A stretch of 64,000 bases of DNA from JBKECY01 sp047975025. GTDB lineage: Bacteria; Bacillota; Clostridia; Lachnospirales; Lachnospiraceae. This document shows, in pieces, positions 34,578 to 44,053 of the stretch. The position numbers were made by a program, and so were the translations under genes. The notes under the pieces are model-generated. The model saw only the letters and a list, made by a program, of their open reading frames with translations, had not been told where the DNA came from and searched no databases. The DNA lies in the NCBI GenBank assembly GCA_047975025.1, contig JBKECY010000052.1, forward strand, positions 62,001 through 126,000, in the 5' to 3' direction. The stretch's first letter is position 1. Each line of letters starts with the position of its first letter.

Positions 34578-35573
34578 CTAGTTTGCCGCGAGTTTTCTGG
34601 ACTTTGCTTCTAAGTGTTCTCTGGTAACATCAATGAATACTGCCAGTATGATAACCAGACCGATTACAAAGTATTGTATATCACTTTGTGCTCCTAATAG
34701 GTTGAGTCCGTTGCGAATAACTGCTATGAGAAGTGCACCGATCAGGGTCCCCCAAATCGTACCTTTTCCTCCCATGAAGGAAGCCCCTCCTATGATACAG
34801 GCGGCAATTGCATCTGTGTCATATGTCGTTCCTGCCGTAGCATTCGCGGTTGATACACGTCCGACTAATACAATACCTGCAATTGCAGACATAATACCGG
34901 AGAGTGCATAGGCAAAGCACAGCACCTTGTCTATATTAATACCGGAAAGTCTTGCCGCCTCAGGGTTGCCTCCTACATAGTAGATCTGACGTCCCAGAGA
35001 AATTTTATTCAGGAACACGTGGAATACACCAAAGACCAGAATGACTACGATAAAACTGATGGGGAAACCGCCGATTGTCTTGGCTCCCAGCCATAATACG
35101 CTGTCTACTCCCTGATTCTGAAAACCGATAGGTGTTGCTGCCGTAATAAACAGTGCAATTCCCAAGGTTACATTTTTCATACCCAGCGTAGATACAAAAG
35201 GATGCGGTAATTTAAGCTTAGTCAGCAGAATTCCATTCAGATATCCAACCGCAAGTCCTGTCAGCAAGGCGGCGCCAATCAGTAAGACCGGATTTGTAAC
35301 TCCCTTTTGGAGCAGTACACCCATGACGCAGGCCGCAAGCACGCAGTTTGAGCCAACCGATAAGTCAATACCGGCTGTGATCAGTACAACAAGCATACCG
35401 GCAGAGATAAAGCAGTTGATCGCCACCTGTTTTAAAATGTTCATAAAGTTACTGTAATTCAAAAACTTGTCACTTGCGATGCTTAAGATGATGCACAACA
35501 GCACCAATGCCAGAAGCGGCCCTAATTTCATCAGCAAATCGACCATATTTGTATTTTTCTTGCTTTTGCTCAT
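34578..35573 (-). CDS. Ribose-type ABC transporter permease (RbsC-like)
   Basis: A 331-residue CUT2 permease with about 8-10 helices. The family blocks are VLITAGIDLSVGS, YLNGILLTKLKLPHPFVSTLG and SFMGGKGTIWGTLIGALLI. Its ATG overlaps the stop of the upstream ATPase gene (ATGA), so the two are translationally coupled. It is last in an operon of binding protein, ATPase and permease. Confidence 0.93.
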   Translation of the reverse strand: MSKSKKNTNMVDLLMKLGPLLALVLLCIILSIASDKFLNYSNFMNILKQVAINCFISAGMLVVLITAGIDLSVGSNCVLAACVMGVLLQKGVTNPVLLIGAALLTGLAVGYLNGILLTKLKLPHPFVSTLGMKNVTLGIALFITAATPIGFQNQGVDSVLWLGAKTIGGFPISFIVVILVFGVFHVFLNKISLGRQIYYVGGNPEAARLSGINIDKVLCFAYALSGIMSAIAGIVLVGRVSTANATAGTTYDTDAIAACIIGGASFMGGKGTIWGTLIGALLIAVIRNGLNLLGAQSDIQYFVIGLVIILAVFIDVTREHLEAKSRKLAAN

Positions 35574-37072
35574 CCTATTTTTCCTCCCCATGCCGCTTTC
35601 ATGATACTTTCCTGATTAAAGTGTTCTGTATCTCTTTCGATTTTTCCGGTGATTCTGCCTTCACGCATGACAATGACCTGATCGCTCATACCAAGTATTT
35701 CCGGAAGTTCTGAAGAAATCATGATTACGCATTTACCTTCGCTTACAAGCTGATTCATCACATTATAGACTTCAATTTTGGCGCCGACATCAATCCCTCT
35801 GGTCGGTTCATCAAAAATATAGATTTTTGCATTCGTATTGACCCATTTTCCAACGACTACCTTTTGCTGGTTTCCGCCGCTTAGCTGATTGACCGGTGTA
35901 TCCTTGTCCGGCGCCTTGATTCTAAGCTGCTGCATCTGTTCTTCACAGACTGTATTAATTTTTTTGTTATCAAAAAAGGCTTTTCCAATAAAATTGCTCA
36001 AACTCGACATAATTAAGTTGTTCCGGACACTTTGACTTAGTACCAGCCCCTGTCCTTTTCTGTCTTCTGTTAAAAATGCAATTTTATGCTGGATGGCATC
36101 CTGCGGTGATTTAATATTCGCCTGCGTTCCGTCAATCAGCACAGTGCCTCCGTTCTTGGAATCCGCCCCGAAAATTGCCCGCATTGTTTCAGTTCTTCCG
36201 GCACCGACCAGTCCTGCGAAGCCTAAAATCTGCCCGTAGTGGGCTTTAAAGCTGACATTATGCAGTACGCCCAGGGAGTTAAGCCCTTTTACTTCCAGTG
36301 CTACCTCACCTTTGGGGGCTTCAAGCTTGGGGAACAGATTGTCAAGGGTTCTGCCGACCATCGCCTGAATCAGTTTATCATTGTCCATATCGGAAATTTC
36401 ATCTGTGGTTATGTGTTCTCCATCCCGCATGACAGTGACTCTGTCACAGATTTCAAAAAGCTCTTCTAATTTATGAGAAACGAACAAAATCGCTATATTT
36501 CTTTCCTTGAGTTTTCTGATTGTGGCCATCAGCTGCTCGACCTCTTTTTCTCCAAGAGAGGACGTTGGCTCATCCATAATAATCATTCGGGCATTGAGCT
36601 GCACCGCACGCGCAATCTCAATCATCTGCTGGATTCCCATACCCAGCTTGCCGCTTTCTTTCTTGGGGTCGATATCCTGCCCCAACGACTCCATCGTTGC
36701 ACGCGTTCTTTCATGCATTGTTTTATAGTCCAGAATTCCGGACGATTTTTTAATCGGCTGTCCCATGAATACGTTATCCGTAACCGACAGCAGTTTTACA
36801 ATATTTAACTCCTGATATACACAGGCAATGCCGGCAGCCCGGCTATCGTTAGGGTTCTTAAAGTTCTGGCGTTCTCCATCTACCAGAATTTCACCTTCGT
36901 CCGCTCCATGTACACCTGTTAATACTTTAATCAAGGTTGATTTTCCTGCGCCGTTTTCACCAATCAGCCCATGCACCTCTCCGGGCTTAATCTGAATTGA
37001 CATGTTACGCAGAGCTACCACGCCAGGAAATCGCTTTGTTATATTCTTTAATTCGACAATATATTTGCTCAT
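35570..37072 (-). CDS. Ribose-type ABC transporter ATP-binding protein (RbsA-like)
   Basis: A 500-residue protein with two fused ABC domains. The first has Walker A GENGAGKST (near 38) and IIMDEPTSSL; the second has the degenerate P-loop GLVGAGRTE and a normal signature LSGGNQQKV with YIFDEPTRGIDVG. This is the RbsA/MglA/XylG pattern for pentoses, galactose or polyols. It lies 91 bases after the binding-protein gene. Confidence 0.95.
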   Translation of the reverse strand: MSKYIVELKNITKRFPGVVALRNMSIQIKPGEVHGLIGENGAGKSTLIKVLTGVHGADEGEILVDGERQNFKNPNDSRAAGIACVYQELNIVKLLSVTDNVFMGQPIKKSSGILDYKTMHERTRATMESLGQDIDPKKESGKLGMGIQQMIEIARAVQLNARMIIMDEPTSSLGEKEVEQLMATIRKLKERNIAILFVSHKLEELFEICDRVTVMRDGEHITTDEISDMDNDKLIQAMVGRTLDNLFPKLEAPKGEVALEVKGLNSLGVLHNVSFKAHYGQILGFAGLVGAGRTETMRAIFGADSKNGGTVLIDGTQANIKSPQDAIQHKIAFLTEDRKGQGLVLSQSVRNNLIMSSLSNFIGKAFFDNKKINTVCEEQMQQLRIKAPDKDTPVNQLSGGNQQKVVVGKWVNTNAKIYIFDEPTRGIDVGAKIEVYNVMNQLVSEGKCVIMISSELPEILGMSDQVIVMREGRITGKIERDTEHFNQESIMKAAWGGKIG

Positions 37073-37163
37073 TTTTTCACCTGCATTTCCTGAGGCAGGC
37101 TGTACCCTCCGCGAATACAGCCTGGCTTCTATACTTGCTTCTTTGTCATCTACGTCTCAGAAT

Positions 37164-38174
37164 CTACTTACCCAACTGCTCAGCCTGTGTATCCAGATAT
37201 TCCTGTGCATTTTCTTTTGTGATCAGTTGTGCATCAACTTCCTGGTTCTCCTCAATCGTCTCTCCTTGTACAGCTTTGTACGCCTGCTCAATTGCCTGAT
37301 ATGCCATATTGTATGGCTGCTGTGCCACAGTTGCTGTAATTCCGCCATCGTTCAAAATCAGATCTACCGCTCCCTGGTCTCCGTTAAATCCAAGAATCAG
37401 AATATCCGTAACGCCTGCATTAGCACATGCCTGCTGTACGCCGATTGCCTCATCATCATTGATGCAAAGTACGGCATCAATTTCATCCGGATATTTTGTC
37501 AGAAGATCTTCCATAACGGCCATCGATTTGTCAGCCGTATTGTTGCCATACTGTGTTTCCAGAACTTCCATTCCGCCTTCCGTAAGGCCAAGTTCAAATC
37601 CGGACAGACGTGCCGCCTGTGTTGCTTCGCCCTGCTGTCCTCCAATCAGAACTGCTTTGGCACCTTCTCCCAGCTGCTCTGCTACATAAGCGCCGCCAAG
37701 CTTAGCTGCATTTTCATTACCGGTTCCGATAAACGCTTTCTTACCTTCCATTGTTACGTCACTGTCTACCATCAGAATTGGCAGCTGATCTACGTAGGGC
37801 TGAGTGGCGCCAATAACCGCATTTTCTTCACAGGGTGCAATTACCAGAGCACTCACGCCTGCTGCAATCTGCTCCTCGATCTGAGTTACCTGCTGTGCAA
37901 TCTGACTTTCATCTGTCGGGCCGATTACATCTACCGTAATCCCCAAATCTGTACCGGCCGCTTTGGCTCCCGCAATCATATACTGCCAATATTCAGCAGT
38001 TGTTGCCTTCAAGATCATCGTGATGGATACATCCTCTGCCGCTGTATCCGTCTGCGCCTCGGTGGCGGCATCTGTCGAAGTATCTGTGTTTGTATCCGAA
38101 CTTTGTCCTCCGCAAGCTACCAGTGTAACGGCTACTATTGCACTAAGTACCAATCCCAAAACTTTTCTTTTCAT
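37164..38174 (-). CDS. Ribose-type sugar-binding lipoprotein
   Basis: A 336-residue periplasmic-binding-protein type 1 family lipoprotein. MKRKVLGLVLSAIVAV and the lipobox TLVACGG form the signal; a Thr/Asp/Ala-rich linker follows. The RbsB-like parts include AEYWQYMIAGAKAAG, QIEEQIAAGVSALVIAPC and AVLCINDDEAIGVQQA. The ATG at 38174 follows AAGGAGAA; a longer frame lacks a ribosome site. The ligand is unknown; neighbours suggest an inositol-like or rare sugar. Confidence 0.92.
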   Translation of the reverse strand: MKRKVLGLVLSAIVAVTLVACGGQSSDTNTDTSTDAATEAQTDTAAEDVSITMILKATTAEYWQYMIAGAKAAGTDLGITVDVIGPTDESQIAQQVTQIEEQIAAGVSALVIAPCEENAVIGATQPYVDQLPILMVDSDVTMEGKKAFIGTGNENAAKLGGAYVAEQLGEGAKAVLIGGQQGEATQAARLSGFELGLTEGGMEVLETQYGNNTADKSMAVMEDLLTKYPDEIDAVLCINDDEAIGVQQACANAGVTDILILGFNGDQGAVDLILNDGGITATVAQQPYNMAYQAIEQAYKAVQGETIEENQEVDAQLITKENAQEYLDTQAEQLGK

Positions 38175-38536
38175 ACTCTTCTCCTTAACAAATCTACACA
38201 CTTGTTTACCTGCCCATATGCTCCATGGTACATACAATATGCCTGTAACAGTGCCATTGTGCGGACGTCCTCATCACTGTTCCTCGGAAGCATGTGTGCT
38301 TGGTTCCATTTGATTATAGCAAAGGCTTCTTACAGACTTAAATAAAATAACTTGCCTTCAAGTTGCGATATCCTGCTCTTTTGGCACTAATCAACATTTT
38401 ATACAAAAAAATACACACATTATTTGCGTTTTGCCTTTTTTCTTATTTTCGCTTCTATGAATTCCGTCATTTTATCTAATTTTACATTTTTATTATGAAT
38501 TTGATTGTGTTTTTCTCCCTTTAAAAAGCAATAAAA
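38175..38536. other. Intergenic region upstream of the ribose-type operon
   Basis: This AT-rich stretch must hold the promoter of the minus-strand transporter operon, but no convincing -35/-10 pair or catabolite-response element was found by eye. A reading frame on the + strand runs through here but lies opposite the binding-protein gene and has no ribosome site. Confidence 0.4.
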
Positions 38537-38588
38537 AAGCGACCATACAGGAGTATCTTTTGTTTAGGGCTCCTGTCTTTGGCCGCTT
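38537..38588 (-). terminator. Probable terminator after the TIM-barrel gene
   Basis: AAGCGACCATACAGGAG pairs imperfectly with CTCCTGTCTTTGGCCGCTT around a 16-base loop. On the minus strand the stem is followed by TTTTTTATTG. Confidence 0.65.
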
Positions 38589-38613
38589 AGTTCTATGCAT
38601 ATTTGAAATTGTC

Positions 38614-39495
38614 CTATTGAAATCCTGCTTTTTTTAGATTTTGTCTGCCACGCTCAGCAACAGGAAATGGTATGTCAAAGCTTTTCACAGGGAATAAATC
38701 CTGTTCCACCACCACCCAGCCATCATAGTGCATTTCCCCAAGTGCTTCATGAAGCTTTTCTAAATTTATACTGCCTTCCCCCGGTGCAACCATAATATCT
38801 TCTGTGACTGCCTTGGCAAAAGACCATTGTTCCTCATCCATGCGCTTCTTAACGGCAAGATCACAATCCTTGATATGAATATAAGGAATACGATTCGCAT
38901 GCTTTTTATAGAATGAAATCGGCTCACCTCCGCCGTATACATGATGCCCTGTATCAAGACAAAGCTGTACATCTGTATCCCGCAGGAGCTGTTCAATTTG
39001 CTCTTCTGTCTGTACATGGCTGTCCACGTGTGGGTGAAACACCGCTGTAAATCCTAGTGCCACCGTATGCAGCACTGCTTTTTCTACATTCTTACAGTAT
39101 ATTTCCCATTGTGCGCTGTCTAAAATCGGGTTCATCAGTTGTTCACCCGTTTGCAGGTCTGTATACATATTCGGCAAAAGCACAATGTACTTTGCCTCTG
39201 AGAACTGTCTTAACAAGACTGCTATTTCATCGATTGTACGACACATTTCTTCAATGGAGGCATCACGTAAGAAATCTCCACCGGTGGTTGCTGCCACAAG
39301 AGTCAGCTCCCGGCTGTCAAGCTCTTTTTTCAACCGCTCTGAAGTATTGGGAAAATACCCCCATGGTCCAAGTTCCAGCCCCGCATAACCCGCTTCTTTC
39401 ATCTCATTCAAACATCTTTCAAAAGGTGGCTGTGCCTCATGTTTGGGAAACCAGACACCCCAGGAGTCTGGTGCTATTCCTACTTTAATTGCCAT
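38614..39495 (-). CDS. Sugar phosphate isomerase/epimerase family TIM barrel (IolE-like)
   Basis: A 293-residue xylose-isomerase-like TIM barrel. The opening GIAPDSWGVWF and GLELGPWGYFP resemble 2-keto-myo-inositol dehydratase (IolE) relatives. Candidate metal ligands are in FHPHVDSHV, CLDTGHHVYGG, YIHIKDCD and VVVEQDL. Members isomerise, epimerise or dehydrate keto-sugars. A Gfo/Idh dehydrogenase gene lies 12 bases upstream, so oxidation followed by isomerisation or elimination is a likely two-step. The exact reaction is unknown. Confidence 0.82.
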   Translation of the reverse strand: MAIKVGIAPDSWGVWFPKHEAQPPFERCLNEMKEAGYAGLELGPWGYFPNTSERLKKELDSRELTLVAATTGGDFLRDASIEEMCRTIDEIAVLLRQFSEAKYIVLLPNMYTDLQTGEQLMNPILDSAQWEIYCKNVEKAVLHTVALGFTAVFHPHVDSHVQTEEQIEQLLRDTDVQLCLDTGHHVYGGGEPISFYKKHANRIPYIHIKDCDLAVKKRMDEEQWSFAKAVTEDIMVAPGEGSINLEKLHEALGEMHYDGWVVVEQDLFPVKSFDIPFPVAERGRQNLKKAGFQ

Positions 39496-39507
39496 ATAAT
39501 CTCCTCC

Positions 39508-40635
39508 CTATTTCACTTCAATCCAGGTCTGCGCTGCTGCCGATTGCAAGATGGCTGCTACTGTCCTGTCAATCTTATATCCAAATTCAAAGTTACAGCT
39601 ATACTCTTCCTGGTGTGTAATTGCTGCAAACAATGCATGTACTTCCAAAATCTTCATATCATTGTATGCAATTGCAATGCCTCCGGCTGGTTGAAAAGCT
39701 GCGTATCCTTTGTGCTGCGGGTTCAAAAGTACTGTTCGAAATCCTCTGTCAGCTTCGTCATCTGATTGAAAATACACCTGTACTTCACCCATTCGTTCTA
39801 AATCATAGGATACCGATCCCTTGGTTCCCTGAATTTCATACGAAAGATAATTTTTTCTACCGGCAGCAACTCGGCTGGCGGAAATCGTCCCGATGGCTCC
39901 GCTTGTATATTCCGTCATAAACGTAATGATATCTTCATTTTCAACGCGTGCCATTTCCTGAGATCCTGCTGCTTTCGGACGGGATGCAAACACAGTGCGT
40001 TTCATCGCATTGACCGACTTAATATCTCCCATTACAAACTGAGAGACACTCAAAAGATGAGATCCTAGATCTCCCAGAGCACCACAACCTGCAAGTTTAT
40101 TAATATGTCTCCAAGTAATGGGAAGTGTTTCATCAAGCAACTGGTCTTGATCATACGTACCGCTAAATCGTAAGATAGTTCCCAGTTTTCCACTTTCTAC
40201 CAGTTCTTTTACATAGGCATTGGCCGGATTCATGGTATTATTATACCCCACATAATTGACTACCCCTTTTTGAGCTGCCAGCTCTGAAAGTTCTTTGGAC
40301 TCATCTGCAGAAATTGATAAGGGTTTTTCACAATATACATGTTTCCCATTGTCCAGAGCAGCCTTAGCCACCTCATAGTGGAATGCATTCGGTGTAGCAA
40401 TATCAACCAGATCCACCTTAGGATCTGTGACAACTTCTTTCCAGTTTGTTGTACTACGCTTAAACCCAATTTTATGCTGCGCCGCAAGCGCCATGTCTTG
40501 ATTGGCATCTGCCACAATCTCGAATACGGCAATACCATACTCCGGTCCAAATAACATTTGTGCATCTAACAGAGCACTGCTGTGAGCTTTGCCCATCCAG
40601 CCCGCACCCACTAACCCAATATGAATTTCTTTCAT
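39508..40635 (-). CDS. Gfo/Idh/MocA family oxidoreductase
   Basis: A 375-residue dehydrogenase. The Rossmann motif is GLVGAGWMGKAHSSAL and the family signature GKHVYCEKPLS is near residue 97; DLGSHLLSVSQFVMGD carries the conserved catalytic-region His. The ATG at 40635 follows AGGAGG; a longer frame has no site. Paired with the IolE-like gene, it resembles inositol or keto-glycoside pathways. It is only distantly related to the Gfo/Idh protein at 30792. Confidence 0.9.
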   Translation of the reverse strand: MKEIHIGLVGAGWMGKAHSSALLDAQMLFGPEYGIAVFEIVADANQDMALAAQHKIGFKRSTTNWKEVVTDPKVDLVDIATPNAFHYEVAKAALDNGKHVYCEKPLSISADESKELSELAAQKGVVNYVGYNNTMNPANAYVKELVESGKLGTILRFSGTYDQDQLLDETLPITWRHINKLAGCGALGDLGSHLLSVSQFVMGDIKSVNAMKRTVFASRPKAAGSQEMARVENEDIITFMTEYTSGAIGTISASRVAAGRKNYLSYEIQGTKGSVSYDLERMGEVQVYFQSDDEADRGFRTVLLNPQHKGYAAFQPAGGIAIAYNDMKILEVHALFAAITHQEEYSCNFEFGYKIDRTVAAILQSAAAQTWIEVK

Positions 40636-40803
40636 TTTGTTACCTCCTTTATTTTCTATGATGCTTACAGTATAAAGTCCTCCCCTCCATATGTCATTGC
40701 ATACAGTGCTCATATTCTATACAAAAATTACTCTTACTTATTTTTTTATTACACTGTATTTTCGGTCTTTTTTTCATATATCATAGTGCTTTTACACAAA
40801 AAA

Positions 40804-40828
40804 TATCACCCTGCATTGTAGGGTGATA
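40804..40828 (-). terminator. Intrinsic terminator after araC paralogue C
   Basis: TATCACCCT pairs with AGGGTGATA (9 bp, 7-base loop); on the minus strand it is followed by TTTTTTG. Confidence 0.8.
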
Positions 40829-40860
40829 CTATCTGTTCCTATGCTGACTACCAAATTATA

Positions 40861-41688
40861 TCATGGCATATTTCTAAATTCAGTAGGGGAAAGACCGGTG
40901 TTCTTTCGAAAAGAGCGTGCAAAATGCGATGCACTATTAAAACCGGATTTTTCTGCTATGCGCTCAACCGAATAGGAAGATGTTAATAGCAGACGCTTAG
41001 CCTGTCGAAGACGATAGGAAAGTAAATATTCATGAGGTGTTAGATTCGTATGCTGCTTAAATGTACGAATAAAATGCGAAATACTTAAGCTGCAAAGCTC
41101 CGCTAAGTCCAACAATTCGATTTCTTCATCAAAGTGACTGTGTATGAAGGCCAGCGAAGGATCCAATATCTTTGTATGATCCACAGAAAGATTTTGTTCC
41201 ATCGCAAGGGTACTAAATATATGATGAATCTGCAATGACACCAAATGTTCTCTGTTCGTCTGCCAAACAGACGTAGAAATCAACTCAAATTTTTCTTTCA
41301 ACGGCAGAACATGCTCACCTGAATACACTAGCCCAAAATGTGTGTGAAGATATTGCGCATATTGTTGGCTGCTGCTCCCATGAAAATGAAACCAGTAAAA
41401 ATCAGTTCTCCTCTGACACGTATATTTATGCGGTTCACGACAGTTAATCAATATAATCTGATTCGCTTCTACATGTACTTTTTGCCCTGAAGTCTCTACC
41501 TCCAAGGCTCCCTTACACACATACATAAACAGGTATAAGTCGAGTCGTGTACGCTCAATACAGTAGTTCTCATTACACTGAAAGCTACCATATCTAGGAC
41601 TAAAAAACAGTGCACTTTCTGCAAACTCCGAAGGAACAAGTGCCTCCATGAAGGACGTGCTCAATACCCCATTATCTACAATTTTCAT
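40861..41688 (-). CDS. AraC family transcriptional regulator (paralogue C)
   Basis: A 275-residue regulator with the same plan as the paralogues at 29869 and 33469: an N-terminal sensor opening DNGVLSTSFMEALVPSEFAESALFF, cupin strands ending in NCREPHKYTC, then two helix-turn-helix motifs (LAELCSLSISHFIRTFKQ; SGFNSASHFARSFRKNTG). It probably controls the adjacent Gfo/Idh-IolE genes. AGAAGGAG precedes the ATG. Confidence 0.9.
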   Translation of the reverse strand: MKIVDNGVLSTSFMEALVPSEFAESALFFSPRYGSFQCNENYCIERTRLDLYLFMYVCKGALEVETSGQKVHVEANQIILINCREPHKYTCQRRTDFYWFHFHGSSSQQYAQYLHTHFGLVYSGEHVLPLKEKFELISTSVWQTNREHLVSLQIHHIFSTLAMEQNLSVDHTKILDPSLAFIHSHFDEEIELLDLAELCSLSISHFIRTFKQHTNLTPHEYLLSYRLRQAKRLLLTSSYSVERIAEKSGFNSASHFARSFRKNTGLSPTEFRNMP

Positions 41689-41775
41689 CCTACTCCTTCT
41701 ATAAGCTAAGGCATGGAAGATATACAGCCTCCATGCCCGCCTGTAAACCCTATATACTTTTTGAAATTTACTATA

Positions 41776-43278
41776 TTACAGTGTCGCCTGAATCACCCCT
41801 GCATTATCCAGCTTCGCAAGCTCTTTGACCTTCTCCAGATCCAGACCTGCCGCCTCTGTAAAGCGCTCTCCATACTCCGGATCTGCCAGATAGCAGTGTA
41901 CCGCATGACGGTATTTTACATTGTCCGTAACCGGTGCGATATCCCGCGCCGTATTCTCAATCAGCAGTGCACGTTTGTCCTCTGTCATCAGACGATAGAG
42001 ATCTCCGCCGGCGCGGAAGTTATCATCTGTCGGATCATCTTTTGGATCAAAGCGGTACATTGCGCCTTCGATATCAAGCGGCGGCTCAGCCACTTCCGGC
42101 TGCGCTGACCAATACCCTTCACTGTTCGGTGAGTAGGCGGGCATTCTGCCATAGTTGCCATCGACACGCATAGCGCCGTCGCGATGATATTCGTTTACCT
42201 GGCATTTTGCCTGGTTGACCGGAATCTGATTGTGATTGACTCCCAATCTGTATCTCTGTGCATCGCCATATGCGAACAGACGGCCCTGCAGGAATTTATC
42301 CGGTGAAAATCCAATCCCCGGTACAACATGTGCCGGAGTAAAGGCTGACTGCTCTGTCTCCGCATAGTAATTCTCCGGGTTACGATTCAATTCAAGCACA
42401 CCAACTTCAATTAATGGGAATTCTTTGTGGCGCCAGATCTTGGTGATATCAAACGGATTCTCATAATGATTTTTGACTTGTTCTTCTGTCATGACCTGAA
42501 TATACATCGTCCATTTTGGAAACTCTTTTTTCTCAATGGATTCAAACAAATCACGTCCATGGCTTTCTCTGTCCTGTCCGCAGATCCGGCCGGCCTCTTC
42601 GTCCGTAAGATTCTTGATTCCCTGTTGTGTATGGAAATGGAATTTACACCATACGCGTTCGTTCTGCTCGTTATATAGCGAGAACGTATGCTCACCGAAG
42701 AAATGCATGTTACGGAAAGTCGCCGGGATGCCTCTGTCGGACATAACAATCGTTCTCTGGTGGAACGTCTCCGGCAGAAGTGTCCAGAAATCCCAGTTGT
42801 TCTGCGCCGAACGCATCCCAGATCTTGGATCACGTTTAACCGCACGATTCAGATCGGAAAAATTATGTACATCGCGGATAAAGAAGGTCGGCGTATTATT
42901 TCCTACCAGATCCCAGTTGCCTTCTTCTGTATAGAATTTGCAGGCAACACCTCTGATATCCCGCTCAGCATCTGCCGCACCGCGCTCGCCGGCTACGGTT
43001 GAAAAGCGCAGGAACAATTCGGTCTTCTTGCCCGGCTGCAGCACTTTTGCCTTAGTGTACTTTGAAATGTCCCCCGTTATCGTCAGGTCACCATAGGCTC
43101 CCCAGCCCTTAGCATGCATACGCCGCTCCGGAACTACTTCACGATTAAAATGCGCCATTTTCTCCATCAGCCACACATCCTGCATTACGACAGGGCCACG
43201 AGCTCCGGCGGTAATCGAATGCTCATTGTCCGCCACCGGTGCGCCAACTTCATTTGTCAGTTTCTTTTTGTCGTCCAT
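41776..43278 (-). CDS. katA: Haem catalase (KatA type)
   Basis: A 500-residue monofunctional catalase. Distal-site His is in RRMHAKGWGAYG, the distal Asn in DLVGNNTPTFFIRD, and the proximal haem-ligand Tyr in GRLFAYGDAQRYRLGVN. The length fits clade 3 small-subunit enzymes. It degrades hydrogen peroxide. The distal helix reads PERRMHAKG where most have PERVVHARG. A strong AAAGGAGGT precedes the ATG. No clear PerR box was found. Catalase is unevenly distributed in strict anaerobes and may have been acquired. Confidence 0.96.
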   Translation of the reverse strand: MDDKKKLTNEVGAPVADNEHSITAGARGPVVMQDVWLMEKMAHFNREVVPERRMHAKGWGAYGDLTITGDISKYTKAKVLQPGKKTELFLRFSTVAGERGAADAERDIRGVACKFYTEEGNWDLVGNNTPTFFIRDVHNFSDLNRAVKRDPRSGMRSAQNNWDFWTLLPETFHQRTIVMSDRGIPATFRNMHFFGEHTFSLYNEQNERVWCKFHFHTQQGIKNLTDEEAGRICGQDRESHGRDLFESIEKKEFPKWTMYIQVMTEEQVKNHYENPFDITKIWRHKEFPLIEVGVLELNRNPENYYAETEQSAFTPAHVVPGIGFSPDKFLQGRLFAYGDAQRYRLGVNHNQIPVNQAKCQVNEYHRDGAMRVDGNYGRMPAYSPNSEGYWSAQPEVAEPPLDIEGAMYRFDPKDDPTDDNFRAGGDLYRLMTEDKRALLIENTARDIAPVTDNVKYRHAVHCYLADPEYGERFTEAAGLDLEKVKELAKLDNAGVIQATL

Positions 43279-43372
43279 GATAAACCTCCTTTTACTTAAA
43301 CATGAATAGTGTCAAAATATCACGCATATCCTTACGGATACAACGACTGTTACCTAAATAAAAGCGGGATTT

Positions 43373-44053
43373 CTATTGTATGGGAAGTGAAAATCCCATC
43401 AGTATGATGGCAGCATATGCGCAGCTTTTCGGCAGCATCAGCATCCCTAGTTTGGGGTTCTTTCCTACAAAAAGTACTACCGGCAGATAGCATGCAAAGC
43501 TGATGAGAACTGCCAGCCATAGAAAGGAAAGCCCGTCCTGTACCTGCAGCGCCCCTGCCGCTGCCAGCCATACCACCAGAGCACCGATCGCCGCAAACGG
43601 AAGATTGCGCCAGATGCCCCATGTCAGTGGCTGCTCTTTCGAATTCCAATGATTCTGCCGAAAGAAACAGAGTACAATTCTGACTGTGGCCAGCAGATAC
43701 ACGATTCCCGACATAAATTCAATAGAAAGTCCAGTGTAATGACGTACCAGACTTTGCCACAAAATTACGTAAAAAACAGTCATAGTCACAGAAGCAATCT
43801 GCTTTCCGCGGCCGAGGCTTACGGCATAATCCCGGTCTCCGGTGTCCCACATCGCCAGCAGGCGCGGCACCAGATGAAAGGAATCCCCGACTCCCAGAAG
43901 CAGGCCCATGCCCCCAAAGGCAAAGCGCACACTGCCTAGGCGTCCGGTCAGGCACAGCATGGCAGAGGCTATAAAAACAGTAAGAAGATAGACAATATCA
44001 AATACTGTCTCTACCAGGTACATCGGTTTTCTGCTCGTCGCTTTACTTGTCAT
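43373..44053 (-). CDS. Polytopic membrane protein of unknown function
   Basis: A 226-residue protein with about six or seven hydrophobic helices. I do not recognise a family. Short polar loops hold FGGMGLLLGVGDSFHLVPR and a cluster of basic residues before each helix. Its start overlaps the stop of the DUF4491 gene (ATGA), so the two are co-translated and may form a membrane unit. Nothing suggests an enzyme or transporter class. Confidence 0.75.
   Translation of the reverse strand: MTSKATSRKPMYLVETVFDIVYLLTVFIASAMLCLTGRLGSVRFAFGGMGLLLGVGDSFHLVPRLLAMWDTGDRDYAVSLGRGKQIASVTMTVFYVILWQSLVRHYTGLSIEFMSGIVYLLATVRIVLCFFRQNHWNSKEQPLTWGIWRNLPFAAIGALVVWLAAAGALQVQDGLSFLWLAVLISFACYLPVVLFVGKNPKLGMLMLPKSCAYAAIILMGFSLPIQ

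Noticed and set aside
37002..38345. A 447-codon open frame on the + strand
   Set aside because: It lies opposite the sugar-binding lipoprotein gene, has no ribosome site and has a Cys/Leu/Ser-rich composition typical of antisense frames.
41710..41737. Terminator after catalase (GGCATGGA/TCCATGCC)
   Set aside because: It is an 8-bp stem without a T run, on either strand.
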